This document shows, piece by piece, positions 7,774 through 18,321 of a stretch of DNA of 64,000 nucleotides. The translations under genes were made by a program, and so were the position numbers. Numbering within the stretch: the stretch's first letter is position 1; the number at the start of each line of letters is the position of its first letter. This DNA comes from an uncultured Burkholderiales bacterium. Its GTDB lineage: Bacteria; Pseudomonadota; Gammaproteobacteria; Burkholderiales; Thiobacillaceae. The stretch lies in NCBI GenBank assembly GCA_937949525.1, contig CALEDT010000017.1, positions 98,415 through 162,414 on the forward strand. The letters are read 5' to 3'. The notes under the pieces are model-generated. The model was not told the origin of the DNA, searched no databases, and saw only the letters and a program-made list of their open reading frames with translations.

Positions 7774-9822
7774 ATGCGCGATCCCAAGCAGCCCACGACC
7801 ATCATCGACCACGGCGACGGCGACGAGCCGCGGTGCAACGCCTCGGCCAATGCCGATTTCGCCAGCGTGCTGCAGGCACGCATGAGCCGGCGCGCGGTGC
7901 TCAAGGGCGGCCTGGGCGCGTCGCTGGCGGCCTTGTTCGCGCCGCTGACCCCAGCGTTCGCTTATGGCACCACACAGGCCAGCGCTTCGCTGCTGGGTTT
8001 CGCGCCGGTGCCGGCCAGCGCCGCCGACCGGGTGACGGTACCCACCGGCTACCGCGTGCAGGTGCTGGCCCCCTGGGGCACGCCGCTGTCCGGCACCGAC
8101 GTGCCGTTCGACCCGATCCGGACCAGCGGCGCCGATCAGGCGGCGCTGGTGGGCAGCCATCACGATGGCATGCATTTCTTCCCGATCGAGGGAACGGACC
8201 CTTACCAGGGCAGTTCGGACGATGGTCTGCTGGTGATGAACCATGAGTACGTGGAACCGCGCTTTATGCACGCTTCCGCGGTCGGCCGTGCGCTCACGCG
8301 CAGCGCTGTACCGCTCGACGCCAACGGCAAACGCGCGGCGGACGAAGTGCTGAAGGAACTCAACGGCCACGGCGTCAGCGTGCTGCGCATCCGGCGCAAT
8401 GCGGACGGCGTGTGGAACGTGGTGGCGGACCCGCGCAACCGCCGCATCACCGGTCTCACACCCATGATCCTCAGCGGTCCGGTGCGCGGCGACGACAAGG
8501 TGAAGACCAAGTACAGCCCGGACGGCACCATGACCCGCGGCACGCTGAACAACTGCGCGCATGGCGTCACGCCGTGGAACACCTATCTGACCTGCGAGGA
8601 AAACTGGGCGGGTTACTTCGTCAACCGAGGCGAACGGCCGCGCGAACACGCACGCTACGGCGTGGCCACCAAGACCGCGCGTTACGGCTGGGACCTGGCC
8701 GACAGCGGCGCCGACGAATTCATCCGCTTCGATGCCGGCGCCAAGGCGGCCGATGCCACGCAGGATTACCGCAACGAGCCCAACACTTTCGGCTGGGTGG
8801 TCGAGATCGACCCGTTCGACCCGAACGGCGTGCCGGTCAAACGCACGCATCTCGGCCGCTTCGCCCACGAAGGCGTGATCTTTCACGCACCGGTCGAGGG
8901 CAAACCGGTGGTGTGTTACTCCGGCGACGATGCGCGCGACGAATACATCTACAAGTTTGTCAGCGCCCAGCCCTACCACCAGGCCAGCGCCAGCGGCGCG
9001 CTGCTGGACGAGGGCACGCTGTACGTGGCCCGCTTCAATGCCGACGGCACCGGCGACTGGCTGCCGCTGAAATGGGGTCACGGCCCGCTGGTGCCGCAGC
9101 CGGTCAACCAGGGCGAGGAACCGGACTGCGACTGTTTCAAGAGCCAGGCCGACGTGCTGCTCAACACCCGCCTGGCCGCCGACAAACTGGGCGCGACCAG
9201 GATGGACCGGCCGGAATGGGGCGCCATCGACCCGCACACCGGTCTGGTCTATTTCACCTTGACCAACAACACCAGCCGCAAGACCGCCGACGCCGCCAAT
9301 CCGCGCGCCAACAGCCGCTGGGGCCACATCATTCGCTGGCGCGAAGCGGGCAACGACCCGGCCGCGACCCGCTTCGAATGGGATATCTTTCTGCTTGCCG
9401 GCCCCTCCGGCGATTCGCGCTTCGCCGGAAAGCCGCTCACCGCGGAACAGATCTTCAACAGTCCGGACGGCCTGTGGTTCGATCCGGATGGCCGCCTGTG
9501 GATCCAGACCGACACCAGCGAAAGCGTCATGAATGCCGGCGACTACGCCCAGTTCGGCAACAACCAGATGCTCGCCGCCGACCCGGCGCGCAGCGATCTG
9601 CGCCGCTTCCTGGTGGGGCCGCTGGGCCAGGAGATCACCGGTGTGATCACCACGCCGGACCGGCGCACGATGTTCGTCAACATCCAGCATCCGGGCGCAT
9701 CCACCTCGGCAGAGGACTTCGCCGCCGGCAGGCTCACCGGCACCTGGCCCAACCAGGGACGTTACCCGCGCTCCGCCACGGTGGTGATCACGCGCGAGGA
9801 CGGCGGCATCATCGGCGCATGA
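7774..9822 (+). CDS. phoX: PhoX-family (DUF839) secreted phosphatase
   Basis: 682 residues. The PhoX family contains calcium- and iron-dependent alkaline phosphatases that release phosphate from organic phosphoesters outside the cytoplasm. A long n-region precedes a Tat signal, SRRAVLKGGLGAS followed by a hydrophobic stretch and a probable AFA cleavage site near residues 60-66; a Tat route fits a metalloenzyme folded before export. The family block TLNNCAHGVTPWNTYLTCEE is present near residues 260-280, with further family-typical sequence such as IDPHTGLVYFTLTNN and the C-terminal GVITTPDRRTMFVNIQHPG. It is a single gene, convergent with the EAL-domain gene. Substrate is not shown by sequence; the family also has members of unknown activity. 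Confidence 0.85.
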   Translation: MRDPKQPTTIIDHGDGDEPRCNASANADFASVLQARMSRRAVLKGGLGASLAALFAPLTPAFAYGTTQASASLLGFAPVPASAADRVTVPTGYRVQVLAPWGTPLSGTDVPFDPIRTSGADQAALVGSHHDGMHFFPIEGTDPYQGSSDDGLLVMNHEYVEPRFMHASAVGRALTRSAVPLDANGKRAADEVLKELNGHGVSVLRIRRNADGVWNVVADPRNRRITGLTPMILSGPVRGDDKVKTKYSPDGTMTRGTLNNCAHGVTPWNTYLTCEENWAGYFVNRGERPREHARYGVATKTARYGWDLADSGADEFIRFDAGAKAADATQDYRNEPNTFGWVVEIDPFDPNGVPVKRTHLGRFAHEGVIFHAPVEGKPVVCYSGDDARDEYIYKFVSAQPYHQASASGALLDEGTLYVARFNADGTGDWLPLKWGHGPLVPQPVNQGEEPDCDCFKSQADVLLNTRLAADKLGATRMDRPEWGAIDPHTGLVYFTLTNNTSRKTADAANPRANSRWGHIIRWREAGNDPAATRFEWDIFLLAGPSGDSRFAGKPLTAEQIFNSPDGLWFDPDGRLWIQTDTSESVMNAGDYAQFGNNQMLAADPARSDLRRFLVGPLGQEITGVITTPDRRTMFVNIQHPGASTSAEDFAAGRLTGTWPNQGRYPRSATVVITREDGGIIGA

Positions 9823-9832
9823 TACCGTGCTA

Positions 9833-9854
9833 CCCGACCGGGGTCCCGGTCGGG
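9833..9854. terminator. Perfect inverted repeat between convergent genes
   Basis: Two 10-nt arms, CCCGACCGGG and CCCGGTCGGG, are separated by 2 nt, so the hairpin would have an 8-9 bp stem with a small loop. It lies 10 nt after the phoX stop and 11 nt before the convergent EAL gene stop. There is no T run on either side, so termination is plausible but not classical. Confidence 0.4.
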
Positions 9855-9865
9855 CCAAACGCGGG

Positions 9866-11704
9866 TCAACGCATCGCCTCGGCCGCCACGTTCTCGGCCA
9901 GACGCAAGGCCGATGGTCGCGTGCGCTGCTCGACGAACAGCGCGCTGCCATCCACCCGTTTGGCCATGTGCTTGGCCTCGCTGGCGGCGCGGGCCACTTC
10001 CTGGTAATGCGTGTAGTGCGCGGGGTCGATGGCCACCGCACCGATCGACAAGCTCACCAGCGCGTGGAACACGACGCGGCCACGCCGGTCCTCGCACCGG
10101 TAGCCGCCCGCGGCGACGTGGTCCGCCTGGAACAGCGCCAGGCGTTCCTCGTCGAAGCGATCGATCATCGCCTTACAGCGCGCGCGCCAGTCATCGCTCT
10201 GGAACAGCACGACGAAATCGTCGCCGCCGATGTGGCCGACGAAATCCAGCTCCGGATTGACTGCATCGCGCAACAGGCGCGCGAGCAGACGGATCATATC
10301 GTCGCCGCGGCGGAAGCCGTACACGTCGTTGTAGGGCTTGAACTGGTCGAGATCGGCATAGGCGGTGACGAAACCCTGGCCGCCCGCCAGCAGCCGTTCC
10401 AGATGCTGCTGGATCGGCACGTTGCCGGGCAGGCCGGTCAACGGATTGGCGTAGCGCGCGGCGACGATCTGCATCTGCGTCACCTCGCGCATCAGGTCAA
10501 AACCGGAGCCCAGGCCGACGTAAGTGCCCAGTTCGGTAATGATGAAGCCCTGGGTGAACGCCTGTTTGCCCTTGCGCACCACCAGTTCGGACAGATCCTG
10601 GATCGGCGTCGCCTTGTCGACGATCAACGGATCCGCCTCCATGATCATGCTGCACGGCTTGCGCCCGAACAGTTCGCGCCCGAATTTGTTGATGAAGCGG
10701 TCGAGCAAAGCCGGGCGATGGATGATGCCGACCGGCACGCCGTCGCGCAGCACGGCCACCGCGTGCAGGTCGGGGTTGCGCAGCATCATGTCGAGCACCG
10801 CCTCGCTGCGGGTATCGGCTTGTACCGGTGTCGCCGGGATGATCAGACGTTCGGCGGTGATCGGGCGGTGTCCGCCGGACATGGGGAACACGCTGACCGG
10901 CCCGCCGTTCAGACCGTTGAGCGCCTGCGCCGGCGGCAGGCGGGCGGGTGTCGAGGACGGTCGGCCGATCAGGTAGCCCTGGGCGTAGCGGATACCCAGG
11001 TCGCGCATGATGGCCTGCTCGGCGCGGGTCTCGACGCCTTCAGCGATGACCGCGGCGTGCGCGCCTTCGGCGAGTTGCTGGATGGAACGCACGAATTGCA
11101 GTTTGTGCGGATCCTGGTCGATGCCGGACACGAAGTGCTTGTCGATCTTGACGAACGCCGGTTTCAGTTCCGACCACAGCCGCAGGCTGGAGAAGCCCTC
11201 GCCGAAGTCGTCCATGGCCACCTCCAGCCCGCCGACGCGCAGCGCATCCACCGCACGCTTGAGCGCAGCGTAGTCGAACCCGGCAGTGTTCTCGGTGATC
11301 TCGAAGATCAGTCGATGCCGTTCCAGCCCGTGCCGCGCCAGTCGCTCCAATACCGCTTCGAGGCCGAAGGCCGGATCGAGCAGGCTGCCCGGCGTCAGAT
11401 TCACGAACAGCCGGCCGGGCAGGCGCAGGCGGGCAAAGGTAGCCATGGCTACATCGCAGCACAGCGCGTCCAGCTGGCTCACCTGACCGCACGCCTCGGC
11501 CATCCTGAATAGCGCCTGTGGCGCATGCAGCGCGCTATCGGAAGGACCGCGCGCGAGTGCCTCGTAACCGGCGATGCAGCCTTCGGCCATGTCCAGGATG
11601 GGCTGCAGCAGCGTGGTCACACGGGCGTCGGCCAGGATCTCGTCGAAACGAAGCTGCAACTCGGCGGGATTCATGGGCATGGTGAACTCGTGACTGGAGT
11701 GCAA
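9866..11704 (-). CDS. EAL-CBS-GGDEF protein, predicted cyclic-di-GMP phosphodiesterase
   Basis: 612 residues, with no membrane segment. The N-terminal EAL domain (about 20-250) keeps the expected catalytic motifs: EALAR (48-52), VNLTPG (101-106), EITEN (135-139), MDDFGEGF (164-171), KID (186-188) and AEGVET (221-226). A CBS pair (about 285-410) follows; CBS domains often bind adenine nucleotides. The C-terminal GGDEF domain reads GGDDF at 493-497 instead of GGDEF or GGEEF, so cyclase activity is doubtful and it may act as a GTP- or ligand-sensing module. The protein most likely degrades cyclic-di-GMP under control of its CBS and GGDEF parts. It lies downstream of, and on the same strand as, a second cyclic-di-GMP gene. 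Confidence 0.88.
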   Translation of the reverse strand: MHSSHEFTMPMNPAELQLRFDEILADARVTTLLQPILDMAEGCIAGYEALARGPSDSALHAPQALFRMAEACGQVSQLDALCCDVAMATFARLRLPGRLFVNLTPGSLLDPAFGLEAVLERLARHGLERHRLIFEITENTAGFDYAALKRAVDALRVGGLEVAMDDFGEGFSSLRLWSELKPAFVKIDKHFVSGIDQDPHKLQFVRSIQQLAEGAHAAVIAEGVETRAEQAIMRDLGIRYAQGYLIGRPSSTPARLPPAQALNGLNGGPVSVFPMSGGHRPITAERLIIPATPVQADTRSEAVLDMMLRNPDLHAVAVLRDGVPVGIIHRPALLDRFINKFGRELFGRKPCSMIMEADPLIVDKATPIQDLSELVVRKGKQAFTQGFIITELGTYVGLGSGFDLMREVTQMQIVAARYANPLTGLPGNVPIQQHLERLLAGGQGFVTAYADLDQFKPYNDVYGFRRGDDMIRLLARLLRDAVNPELDFVGHIGGDDFVVLFQSDDWRARCKAMIDRFDEERLALFQADHVAAGGYRCEDRRGRVVFHALVSLSIGAVAIDPAHYTHYQEVARAASEAKHMAKRVDGSALFVEQRTRPSALRLAENVAAEAMR

Positions 11705-11873
11705 AAAACGGATGCCATCGATACCTGGCCCCGCCAGGCGTCATCGTGATCGACCCGGCCGGCCATCCGTCGCATGCAATCGGCAAAGCCCCGGTCAGGA
11801 TCGAAAGCCGGCGGTTTTTAACAGAACGACATGACGGTTGTTCGCGCCCCGGTCATCCACCACCTTGCGGATT

Positions 11874-13952
11874 TCAGGCGGCGCGCAACAGCCGGCGCCA
11901 CGACCCGCCGGCGAGATAGGCGCCGATCTCGCCGGCCGCCAGCGGCGCGCCGAACAGAAAGCCCTGCACGGCATCGCAACCGTTGGCGCGCAGGAAGGCG
12001 AGCTGCGCGACGCTGTCCACCCCTTCGGCGACGGTGCGCAAACCCAGGCGCCGACCGAACGCCAGCAGTGCCGCCACCAACTCGCGGCTCTGCGGGTTGT
12101 GGTCGATCTCCTCGACGAAGGACAGGTCGATCTTGATCGCGGCCAGCGGCAACTGACGCAGCAGCGCGAACGAGCAGAAGCCGGCACCGAAATCGTCCAG
12201 CGCGCAGCGGAAACCGGCGTGATGCAGCGCCAGCAGGCCGTCGAGACGCTCGGGGTGACCGGACAGAGCGCTTTCCGGGCACTCCAGCGTGATGTCCTCG
12301 GGAGTGCGCCCATGCTCGCGCAGCAACGCCAGTAACGGCGCGGGATCGCGCAGCGCAGCGAGCTGGCATCCGGACAGGTCGAGTGACAGGCCGATGCGGT
12401 GGTCCGCATGGGCGTCGAGCGCGGCCAGTGCCTGGCGCAGCGTATCCAGGCCGAGCTCGGGCATCAAACCGAGACGCTCGACGTGGTTGACGAAACGACG
12501 CGCTTCCAGCACCCCCAATTCGGGATGGTCGAAGCGCAGCAGCATCTCGATGCGCTCGACCTCGCCGCCGGACAGCGAAATTTCTGGCAGGAAGCGCAGT
12601 TCGAAGCGGTGCTCGGCGTGGCCGCGCAACAGTTCGTCATCGAACGAGCGGCGTGCGCGCGCCGCCTGCTCGTGCGCCTCGCGATGGAAGCGCAGGCGCG
12701 CGCGCCCTTCGCGCTTGGCCAGATAGAGCGCGCGGTCGGCGGCATCCAGCAGGCTCTCGACATCGACGCCATCGTCCGGGTACAGCGCCACACCGATGCT
12801 GGCGCCGATGCGAACTTCCTGGCCGTCGATGTGATAGGGGCGGGACACGCTCTCGATCAGCGTGTCCCCCACGCGCTGCGCGCTGGCGGCCGCATCCTCG
12901 GACAGCAGTGCCGCGACGAACTCGTCGCCGCCGCGCCGGCTCAGGGTATCGCTGGCACGCACGCAAGCCTGCATGCGCCGCGCCGCCTCGGCCAGTACCC
13001 GGTCGCCGAAAGCGTGGCCGTAGCGGTCGTTGACCGGTTTGAAACCGTCGATGTCCAGATACAGCACCGCCATGCCGCCGCCGTAGCGTTGCAACTGGGC
13101 AATCATGCGGCGCACGCGGTCGGTGAACAGGATGCGGTTGGGCAGACCAGTGAGCGCATCGAAATGGGCCAGCCGGCGTACCCGCTCCTCCTCCCGCTTG
13201 CGTTCGCTGATATCCGAGAACAGGCCGACATACCGCGTCGTGCGCGCGCCCGGCGCGCCGACCGCGACGATGGACAGCCAGCAGGCATAGGACTCGCCGT
13301 TCTTGCGCCGGTTGACCATCTCGCCTGACCAGCGGCCCACGCCCAGCAGGCTTTCCCTGATCACGCCGAACGTCTCGCGCTGCGGCTGGCCGGGTGCGAG
13401 CAGCGACGCCGGCTGGCCGACCGCTTCGTCGGCGCGGTAACCGCTGATCTCGCTGAACGCCGGATTGACCGTGAGGATACGGCCATCGGCGTCGGTCACC
13501 ACCAAGCCCTCGCTAGCGGCGTCGAACGCCAGCCGCGCCAGACGCAGGTCGCGCGCCCACGCCGCGTCGCGCAACGCCTTGGACACCGCATCCCTGAGCA
13601 GCGCCGTGTCGATCGGCTTCAACACGTAGCGGTCGACACCGATATCCAGCGCCTCGCGCAGATGTTCGGTCTGCGACGACGCCGACACCACGATGATCTG
13701 GGCATCGGCATCCTCGGCGCGGATCGCCCGGCTCATCGCCAGGCCATCCATACGCGGCATGATCACGTCGGTAACCACCACGTCCGGCTGCCAGGCACGC
13801 CAACGCTCGATGCCTTCGCTGCCATCCGCCGCCACCTCGACCTCGACGCCGAGCGAGCGGATCGCCTCGCGCATGAGCATGCGCAACGCGGCACTGTCCT
13901 CCACTACCAATACGCGCGCGGAATGGATCGTAGCAACCATGGTGTCGGCCAT
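11874..13952 (-). CDS. Response regulator with PAS, GGDEF and EAL domains
   Basis: 692 residues. A receiver domain (about 12-128) has phospho-acceptor Asp62 in VVVTDVIMP and the conserved lysine in LKPID. A PAS domain (about 140-260) leads into a GGDEF domain with an intact RRGGDEF signature and an RxxD inhibitory site (RASD) five residues before it, so it should make cyclic-di-GMP with product inhibition. The EAL domain retains ExLxR (EMLLR), LDDFGAGF, KID and AEGV, but the usual Asn of the VN[VL]S motif is Asp (SLDLSG) and EGVE reads EGVD, so phosphodiesterase activity may be weak. No partner histidine kinase is adjacent. It is divergent from dusB. Confidence 0.88.
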   Translation of the reverse strand: MADTMVATIHSARVLVVEDSAALRMLMREAIRSLGVEVEVAADGSEGIERWRAWQPDVVVTDVIMPRMDGLAMSRAIRAEDADAQIIVVSASSQTEHLREALDIGVDRYVLKPIDTALLRDAVSKALRDAAWARDLRLARLAFDAASEGLVVTDADGRILTVNPAFSEISGYRADEAVGQPASLLAPGQPQRETFGVIRESLLGVGRWSGEMVNRRKNGESYACWLSIVAVGAPGARTTRYVGLFSDISERKREEERVRRLAHFDALTGLPNRILFTDRVRRMIAQLQRYGGGMAVLYLDIDGFKPVNDRYGHAFGDRVLAEAARRMQACVRASDTLSRRGGDEFVAALLSEDAAASAQRVGDTLIESVSRPYHIDGQEVRIGASIGVALYPDDGVDVESLLDAADRALYLAKREGRARLRFHREAHEQAARARRSFDDELLRGHAEHRFELRFLPEISLSGGEVERIEMLLRFDHPELGVLEARRFVNHVERLGLMPELGLDTLRQALAALDAHADHRIGLSLDLSGCQLAALRDPAPLLALLREHGRTPEDITLECPESALSGHPERLDGLLALHHAGFRCALDDFGAGFCSFALLRQLPLAAIKIDLSFVEEIDHNPQSRELVAALLAFGRRLGLRTVAEGVDSVAQLAFLRANGCDAVQGFLFGAPLAAGEIGAYLAGGSWRRLLRAA

Positions 13953-14084
13953 GCGCGCATGCTAGCACGCTGGCTGGCGCCGTCACCGGCCGCACCGGCT
14001 TCACGCGCTGGGCGCGCTTTTTTCGCCACCGGGCTTGCGTATAGAATGCCGGGTCCACCACAACGGTCACCGCCCGCCGCCATC

Positions 14085-15110
14085 ATGCAGATCGGCCCCT
14101 ATCGGCTCAGGAACCATCTGGTCGTCGCGCCCATGGCGGGCGTGACCGACCGGCCGTTCCGCCAGTTGTGCAAACGCATGGGCGCGGGCATGGCGGTCTC
14201 CGAGATGGTGACGTCCAACTCCCTGCTGTACGGCTCGGCCAAGACGTTGCGACGCGCCGACCACGAGGGCGAGGTCGCCCCGGTCAGCGTGCAGATCGCC
14301 GGCGCCGACCCGGCCATGATGGCGGCGGCGGCACGCCACAACGTCGAACGCGGCGCGCAGATCATCGACATCAACATGGGCTGCCCGGCCAAGAAAGTGT
14401 GCAACGTCATGGCCGGCTCGGCGCTGCTGCAGGACGAGGCGCTGGTGGCGCGCATCCTCGACGCCGTGGTCCGCGCGGTGCCGGACACGCCGGTCACGCT
14501 GAAGATCCGCACCGGCTGGGACAAGGCCCACCGCAACGCGCTCAACGTGTTGCGCATCGCCCAGGACTGCGGCATCCAGGCCCTGGCCATCCACGGCCGC
14601 ACCCGTGCCTGCGGCTACAGCGGCGAGGCGGAATACCAGACCATCGCCGCGGTGAAAGCGGTGGCGCGCATCCCGGTGATCGCCAACGGCGACATCACCA
14701 CGCCGGAGAAGGCGCGTCACGTGCTGCAGGTCACCGGCGCGGACGGCATCATGATCGGCCGCGCCGCGCAGGGCCGGCCCTGGCTGTTCCGCGAGATCGC
14801 CCATTATCTGGCGACCGGCGAGCGGCTGCCGGCACCGGAGGTGACCGAGATCCACCAGGTGCTGCTGACGCATCTGGATGCGCTGTACGCGTTCTATGGC
14901 GAACTCGCCGGCACGCGCATGGCGCGTAAGCACATCGCCTGGTACACACGCGGGCTGGCGGATTCCGCCGGCTTCCGCCATGCCATGAATCGGCTGGAGA
15001 GCACCCGCGCCCAGCTCGATGCGGTCAACGATTTCTTCCGGCGCGCGCGTGAACGCGGCCAGCGTCCGATCGATCTCGACGCCGCGCCGGCCGAGCGCGC
15101 CGCGGCGTGA
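14085..15110 (+). CDS. dusB: tRNA-dihydrouridine synthase B
   Basis: 341 residues. An FMN-dependent enzyme that reduces uridines in the tRNA D-loop. VAPMAGVTDRPFR at the N-terminus and the active-site NMGCPAKKV (catalytic Cys100) are diagnostic, as is the later IANGDI. It overlaps fis by the GTGA quartet at 15107-15110, and dusB-fis is one of the most conserved gene pairs in gammaproteobacteria. The frame is open further upstream; the ATG at 14085 matches the normal N-terminus (MQIGPYRLRNHLV). TAGAAT at 14042 may be the -10 box of the operon. Confidence 0.95.
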   Translation: MQIGPYRLRNHLVVAPMAGVTDRPFRQLCKRMGAGMAVSEMVTSNSLLYGSAKTLRRADHEGEVAPVSVQIAGADPAMMAAAARHNVERGAQIIDINMGCPAKKVCNVMAGSALLQDEALVARILDAVVRAVPDTPVTLKIRTGWDKAHRNALNVLRIAQDCGIQALAIHGRTRACGYSGEAEYQTIAAVKAVARIPVIANGDITTPEKARHVLQVTGADGIMIGRAAQGRPWLFREIAHYLATGERLPAPEVTEIHQVLLTHLDALYAFYGELAGTRMARKHIAWYTRGLADSAGFRHAMNRLESTRAQLDAVNDFFRRARERGQRPIDLDAAPAERAAA

Positions 15111-15376
15111 ACCCCACCCAGGCCACCGCGATGGAACCGCAATTCAACGAAAGCGAACTCGCCGCCTGTCTGCGCCGGGAGCTGATCCAGTATTTCAAGG
15201 ATCTGGACGGCGAGGCGCCGTCGGGCATCTACGAGATGGTGCTCAACTGCGTCGAGAAACCCATGCTCGAAGTCATCCTCGATCGCGCCGGCGGCAATCA
15301 GAGCCGCGCCGCCGAATGGCTGGGCATCAACCGCAACACGCTGCGCAAGAAGATGTCGCTGCACGGCGTGAAATAG
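15107..15376 (+). CDS. fis: Nucleoid-associated DNA-binding protein Fis
   Basis: 89 residues from a GTG overlapping the dusB stop; an ATG 24 nt later is the alternative start. Fis bends DNA and regulates rRNA, tRNA and many growth-linked genes. The C-terminal helix-turn-helix (GGNQSRAAEWLGINRNTLRKKM) is clear, and the N-terminal part carries the oligomerisation helices (LRRELIQYFKDLDG). The size is slightly below the 98 residues of E. coli Fis. Translational coupling to dusB is expected from the overlap. purH starts 30 nt downstream, so read-through into the purine genes is possible. Confidence 0.95.
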   Translation: MNPTQATAMEPQFNESELAACLRRELIQYFKDLDGEAPSGIYEMVLNCVEKPMLEVILDRAGGNQSRAAEWLGINRNTLRKKMSLHGVK

Positions 15377-15406
15377 ATTCCTTCACCCCAACCCAACCGC
15401 ACCCGC

Positions 15407-16963
15407 ATGCAACGCGCCCTGCTCTCCGTTTCCGACAAGACCGGTCTGATCGATTTCGCCCGCGCGCTGGCCGAATCCGGCGTCGAACTGCTCTCCACCG
15501 GCGGCACCGCGCGTGCGCTGCGCGAGGCCGGCCTGGCGGTACGCGAGGTGGCCGATTTCACCGGCTTTCCGGAGATGCTCGACGGCCGCGTCAAGACCCT
15601 GCACCCGCGCGTGCACGCCGGCATCCTGGCGCTGCGCGACCAAGCCGAGCATGTCGCCACCATGCGGGCGCACGGGCTGGAATACATCGACCTGGTTTGC
15701 GTCAACCTGTACCCGTTCGCGCAGACCGTGGCCGGGCCGCATACGCTGGAGCAGGCGATCGAGAACATCGACATCGGTGGCCCCGCCATGGTGCGTTCGG
15801 CGGCGAAGAACCATCGCCATGTCGCCATCGTCACCGACCCGGCCGACTATCCCGCGCTGATCGCCGAACTGCGCGCCAACGGCGGCACATTGAGCGCCGC
15901 CACGCGCCTGGCGCTGGCGCAGAAGGCGTTCTCGCATACCGCGCGTTACGACGGCCAGATCAGCAACTACCTGACCGCACTCAACGCCGACGGCACGCGC
16001 AGCGCATTCGGCGAATGCCTGAACCTGCAATTTCGGCGCGCGCAAGTGTGCCGTTACGGCGAGAACCCGCATCAGAACGGCGCGTTCTACGTCGAGGACG
16101 ACGCCCCGGCCGGAAGCATCGCGCGCGCGCGCCAGCTCCAGGGTAAGGAACTGTCGTACAACAACATCGCCGACACCGATGCGGCGCTGGAGTGCGTCAA
16201 GCAGTTCGGTGACGCGCCTGCGTGCGTCATCGTCAAGCACGCCAACCCCTGCGGCGTGGCCTACGGCGCCGACCTGCTCGATGCCTACGACCGCGCCTAT
16301 CGCACCGATCCGGAATCCGCGTTCGGCGGCATCATCGCCTTCAACCGTCCGCTCGACGGCGCCACCGCGCAGGCCATCGTCGAGCGCCAGTTCGTCGAGG
16401 TGATCGTCGCGCCCGTGGTGAGCGAGGACGCAACCGCTACGGTGGCCGCCAAGAAGAACGTGCGCCTGCTGGCCTGCGGCGCCTGGGCTGACGACGACGG
16501 CGCGCGGCTGGACATGAAGCGCGTCGCCGGCGGCCTCTTGGTGCAGGACACCGACCGGCTGCTGCACGGCGAGCTCAAGGTGGTCACCCGGCGCGCGCCG
16601 GACCAGCAGGAGATGGCCGACCTGCTGTTCGCCTGGCGTGTGGCCAAGTTCGTCAAGTCCAACGCCATCGTCTATGCGCGCGACGGCATGACCATCGGCG
16701 TTGGCGCCGGGCAGATGAGCCGGGTCAATTCCGCGCGCATCGCCGCCATCAAGGCCGAGCACGCCGGGCTGGCGGTAGCCGGCTCGGTGATGGCGTCCGA
16801 CGCCTTCTTCCCGTTCCGCGACGGCATCGACCAAGCCGCCGCCGCCGGCATCCGTGCGGTGATCCAGCCCGGCGGCTCGATGCGCGACGAGGAGGTGATC
16901 GCGGCCGCGGACGAGCACGGTCTGGCCATGGTGTTCACCGGTGTGCGCCATTTCCGGCACTGA
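15407..16963 (+). CDS. purH: Bifunctional AICAR formyltransferase / IMP cyclohydrolase
   Basis: 518 residues, normal for PurH. It catalyses the last two steps of de novo purine synthesis, AICAR to FAICAR to IMP. The N-terminal cyclohydrolase domain starts [16 protein letters not shown] and contains [12 protein letters not shown] and [12 protein letters not shown]. The transformylase part begins after about residue 195 and contains [16 protein letters not shown] and the catalytic region [11 protein letters not shown]. It is followed after 65 nt by purD, so the two purine genes are probably co-transcribed, perhaps with the dusB-fis unit upstream. I saw no PurR-type operator. Confidence 0.96.
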   Translation: MQRALLSVSDKTGLIDFARALAESGVELLSTGGTARALREAGLAVREVADFTGFPEMLDGRVKTLHPRVHAGILALRDQAEHVATMRAHGLEYIDLVCVNLYPFAQTVAGPHTLEQAIENIDIGGPAMVRSAAKNHRHVAIVTDPADYPALIAELRANGGTLSAATRLALAQKAFSHTARYDGQISNYLTALNADGTRSAFGECLNLQFRRAQVCRYGENPHQNGAFYVEDDAPAGSIARARQLQGKELSYNNIADTDAALECVKQFGDAPACVIVKHANPCGVAYGADLLDAYDRAYRTDPESAFGGIIAFNRPLDGATAQAIVERQFVEVIVAPVVSEDATATVAAKKNVRLLACGAWADDDGARLDMKRVAGGLLVQDTDRLLHGELKVVTRRAPDQQEMADLLFAWRVAKFVKSNAIVYARDGMTIGVGAGQMSRVNSARIAAIKAEHAGLAVAGSVMASDAFFPFRDGIDQAAAAGIRAVIQPGGSMRDEEVIAAADEHGLAMVFTGVRHFRH

Positions 16964-17028
16964 ACACCGGCAGCGCCCCCCGGATCCAGGCCGAACCGTT
17001 TTTCCAACCCGTCAGCCACCCGTTCACC

Positions 17029-18306
17029 ATGAAACTACTCGTCATCGGCGCCGGCGGCCGTGAACACGCGCTGGCCTGGCGCCTGAAACAATCGCCGCGT
17101 GTGCAGAAGGTGTTCGTCGCACCCGGTAACGGCGGCACCGCGCGCGAGGAAGGTCTGGAGAACGTCGCCATCGATGCGATCGACGAGCTGGTGGCGTTCG
17201 CGCGGCGCGAGGACATCGCACTCACCGTGGTCGGCCCGGAAGCACCGCTGGCCGCCGGCGTGGTCGATGCGTTCCGCGCCGCCGGCCTGAGGATATTCGG
17301 TGCGACGCGCGCCGCCGCGCAACTGGAAGCCTCCAAGGACTTCGCCAAGCAGTTCATGGCGCGCCACGGCATTCCCACCGCCGCGTTCGCCACCTTCACC
17401 GACGCGGCCGCAGCACACGCCCACATCGACCGGCAAGGCGCGCCCATCGTCGTCAAGGCCGACGGCCTGGCCGCCGGCAAGGGCGTGGTGGTGGCGACCA
17501 CCGTGGCGGAGGCCCACGCTGCGGTCGAGCGCATGCTGGCCGACAACGTCTTCGGCGATGCCGGCGCGCGCGTGTTGATCGAGGAATGCCTGCAAGGCGA
17601 GGAAGCCAGCTTCATCGTCATGGTCGACGGCACGCACATCCTGCCGCTGGCCACCAGTCAGGACCACAAACGGCTGCTCGACGGCGACCAAGGCCCCAAT
17701 ACCGGCGGCATGGGCGCCTACTCGCCGGCGCCGGTGGTCACGCCGGAGATCCACGCGCGCGTGCTGCGCGAGGTGATCCGCCCGGTGGTCGCCGGCATGC
17801 AGGCGGAAGGCGTGCCGTTCACCGGCTTCCTGTATGCCGGGCTGATGATCGGCGCCGACGGCTCGGTCAAGGTGCTGGAATTCAACTGCCGCATGGGCGA
17901 TCCGGAAACCCAACCGATCCTGCTGCGGCTCAAATCCGATCTGCTGCCGCTGCTGGATGCCGCGGTCGACGGCCGTCTCGACCAGGTCGAGGCGGAATGG
18001 GATCGGCGCTATGCGTTGGGCGTGGTGCTGGCCGCCGCGGGCTATCCGGACAGCCCGCGCAAGGGTGACGCCATCACCGGCCTGGACGTGCGCGGCGCCG
18101 ATTTCCACGTGTTCCATGCCGGCACCGCGCTGGCCGGCGACCAGGTCGTCACCGCCGGCGGGCGCGTGCTGTGCGTCACCGCGCTGGGCGATACCGTCAA
18201 GATGGCGCAGCGGCGGGCATACGAGATCGCCGAGACCATCGATTTCGCCGGCCGGCAGATGCGCCGTGACATCGGCTGGCGCGCCATCACCCGGCGCAAG
18301 AAGTGA
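17029..18306 (+). CDS. purD: Phosphoribosylamine-glycine ligase
   Basis: 425 residues. An ATP-grasp enzyme joining phosphoribosylamine and glycine in purine synthesis. The N-terminal Rossmann segment [19 protein letters not shown], the central [28 protein letters not shown] and the metal-site stretch [12 protein letters not shown] are all present. It follows purH and precedes hemF by 15 nt on the same strand, so the tail of this operon switches from purine to heme synthesis. Nothing unusual in length or motifs. Confidence 0.96.
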   Translation: MKLLVIGAGGREHALAWRLKQSPRVQKVFVAPGNGGTAREEGLENVAIDAIDELVAFARREDIALTVVGPEAPLAAGVVDAFRAAGLRIFGATRAAAQLEASKDFAKQFMARHGIPTAAFATFTDAAAAHAHIDRQGAPIVVKADGLAAGKGVVVATTVAEAHAAVERMLADNVFGDAGARVLIEECLQGEEASFIVMVDGTHILPLATSQDHKRLLDGDQGPNTGGMGAYSPAPVVTPEIHARVLREVIRPVVAGMQAEGVPFTGFLYAGLMIGADGSVKVLEFNCRMGDPETQPILLRLKSDLLPLLDAAVDGRLDQVEAEWDRRYALGVVLAAAGYPDSPRKGDAITGLDVRGADFHVFHAGTALAGDQVVTAGGRVLCVTALGDTVKMAQRRAYEIAETIDFAGRQMRRDIGWRAITRRKK

Positions 18307-18321
18307 ACCCCGGAGCAGGCC

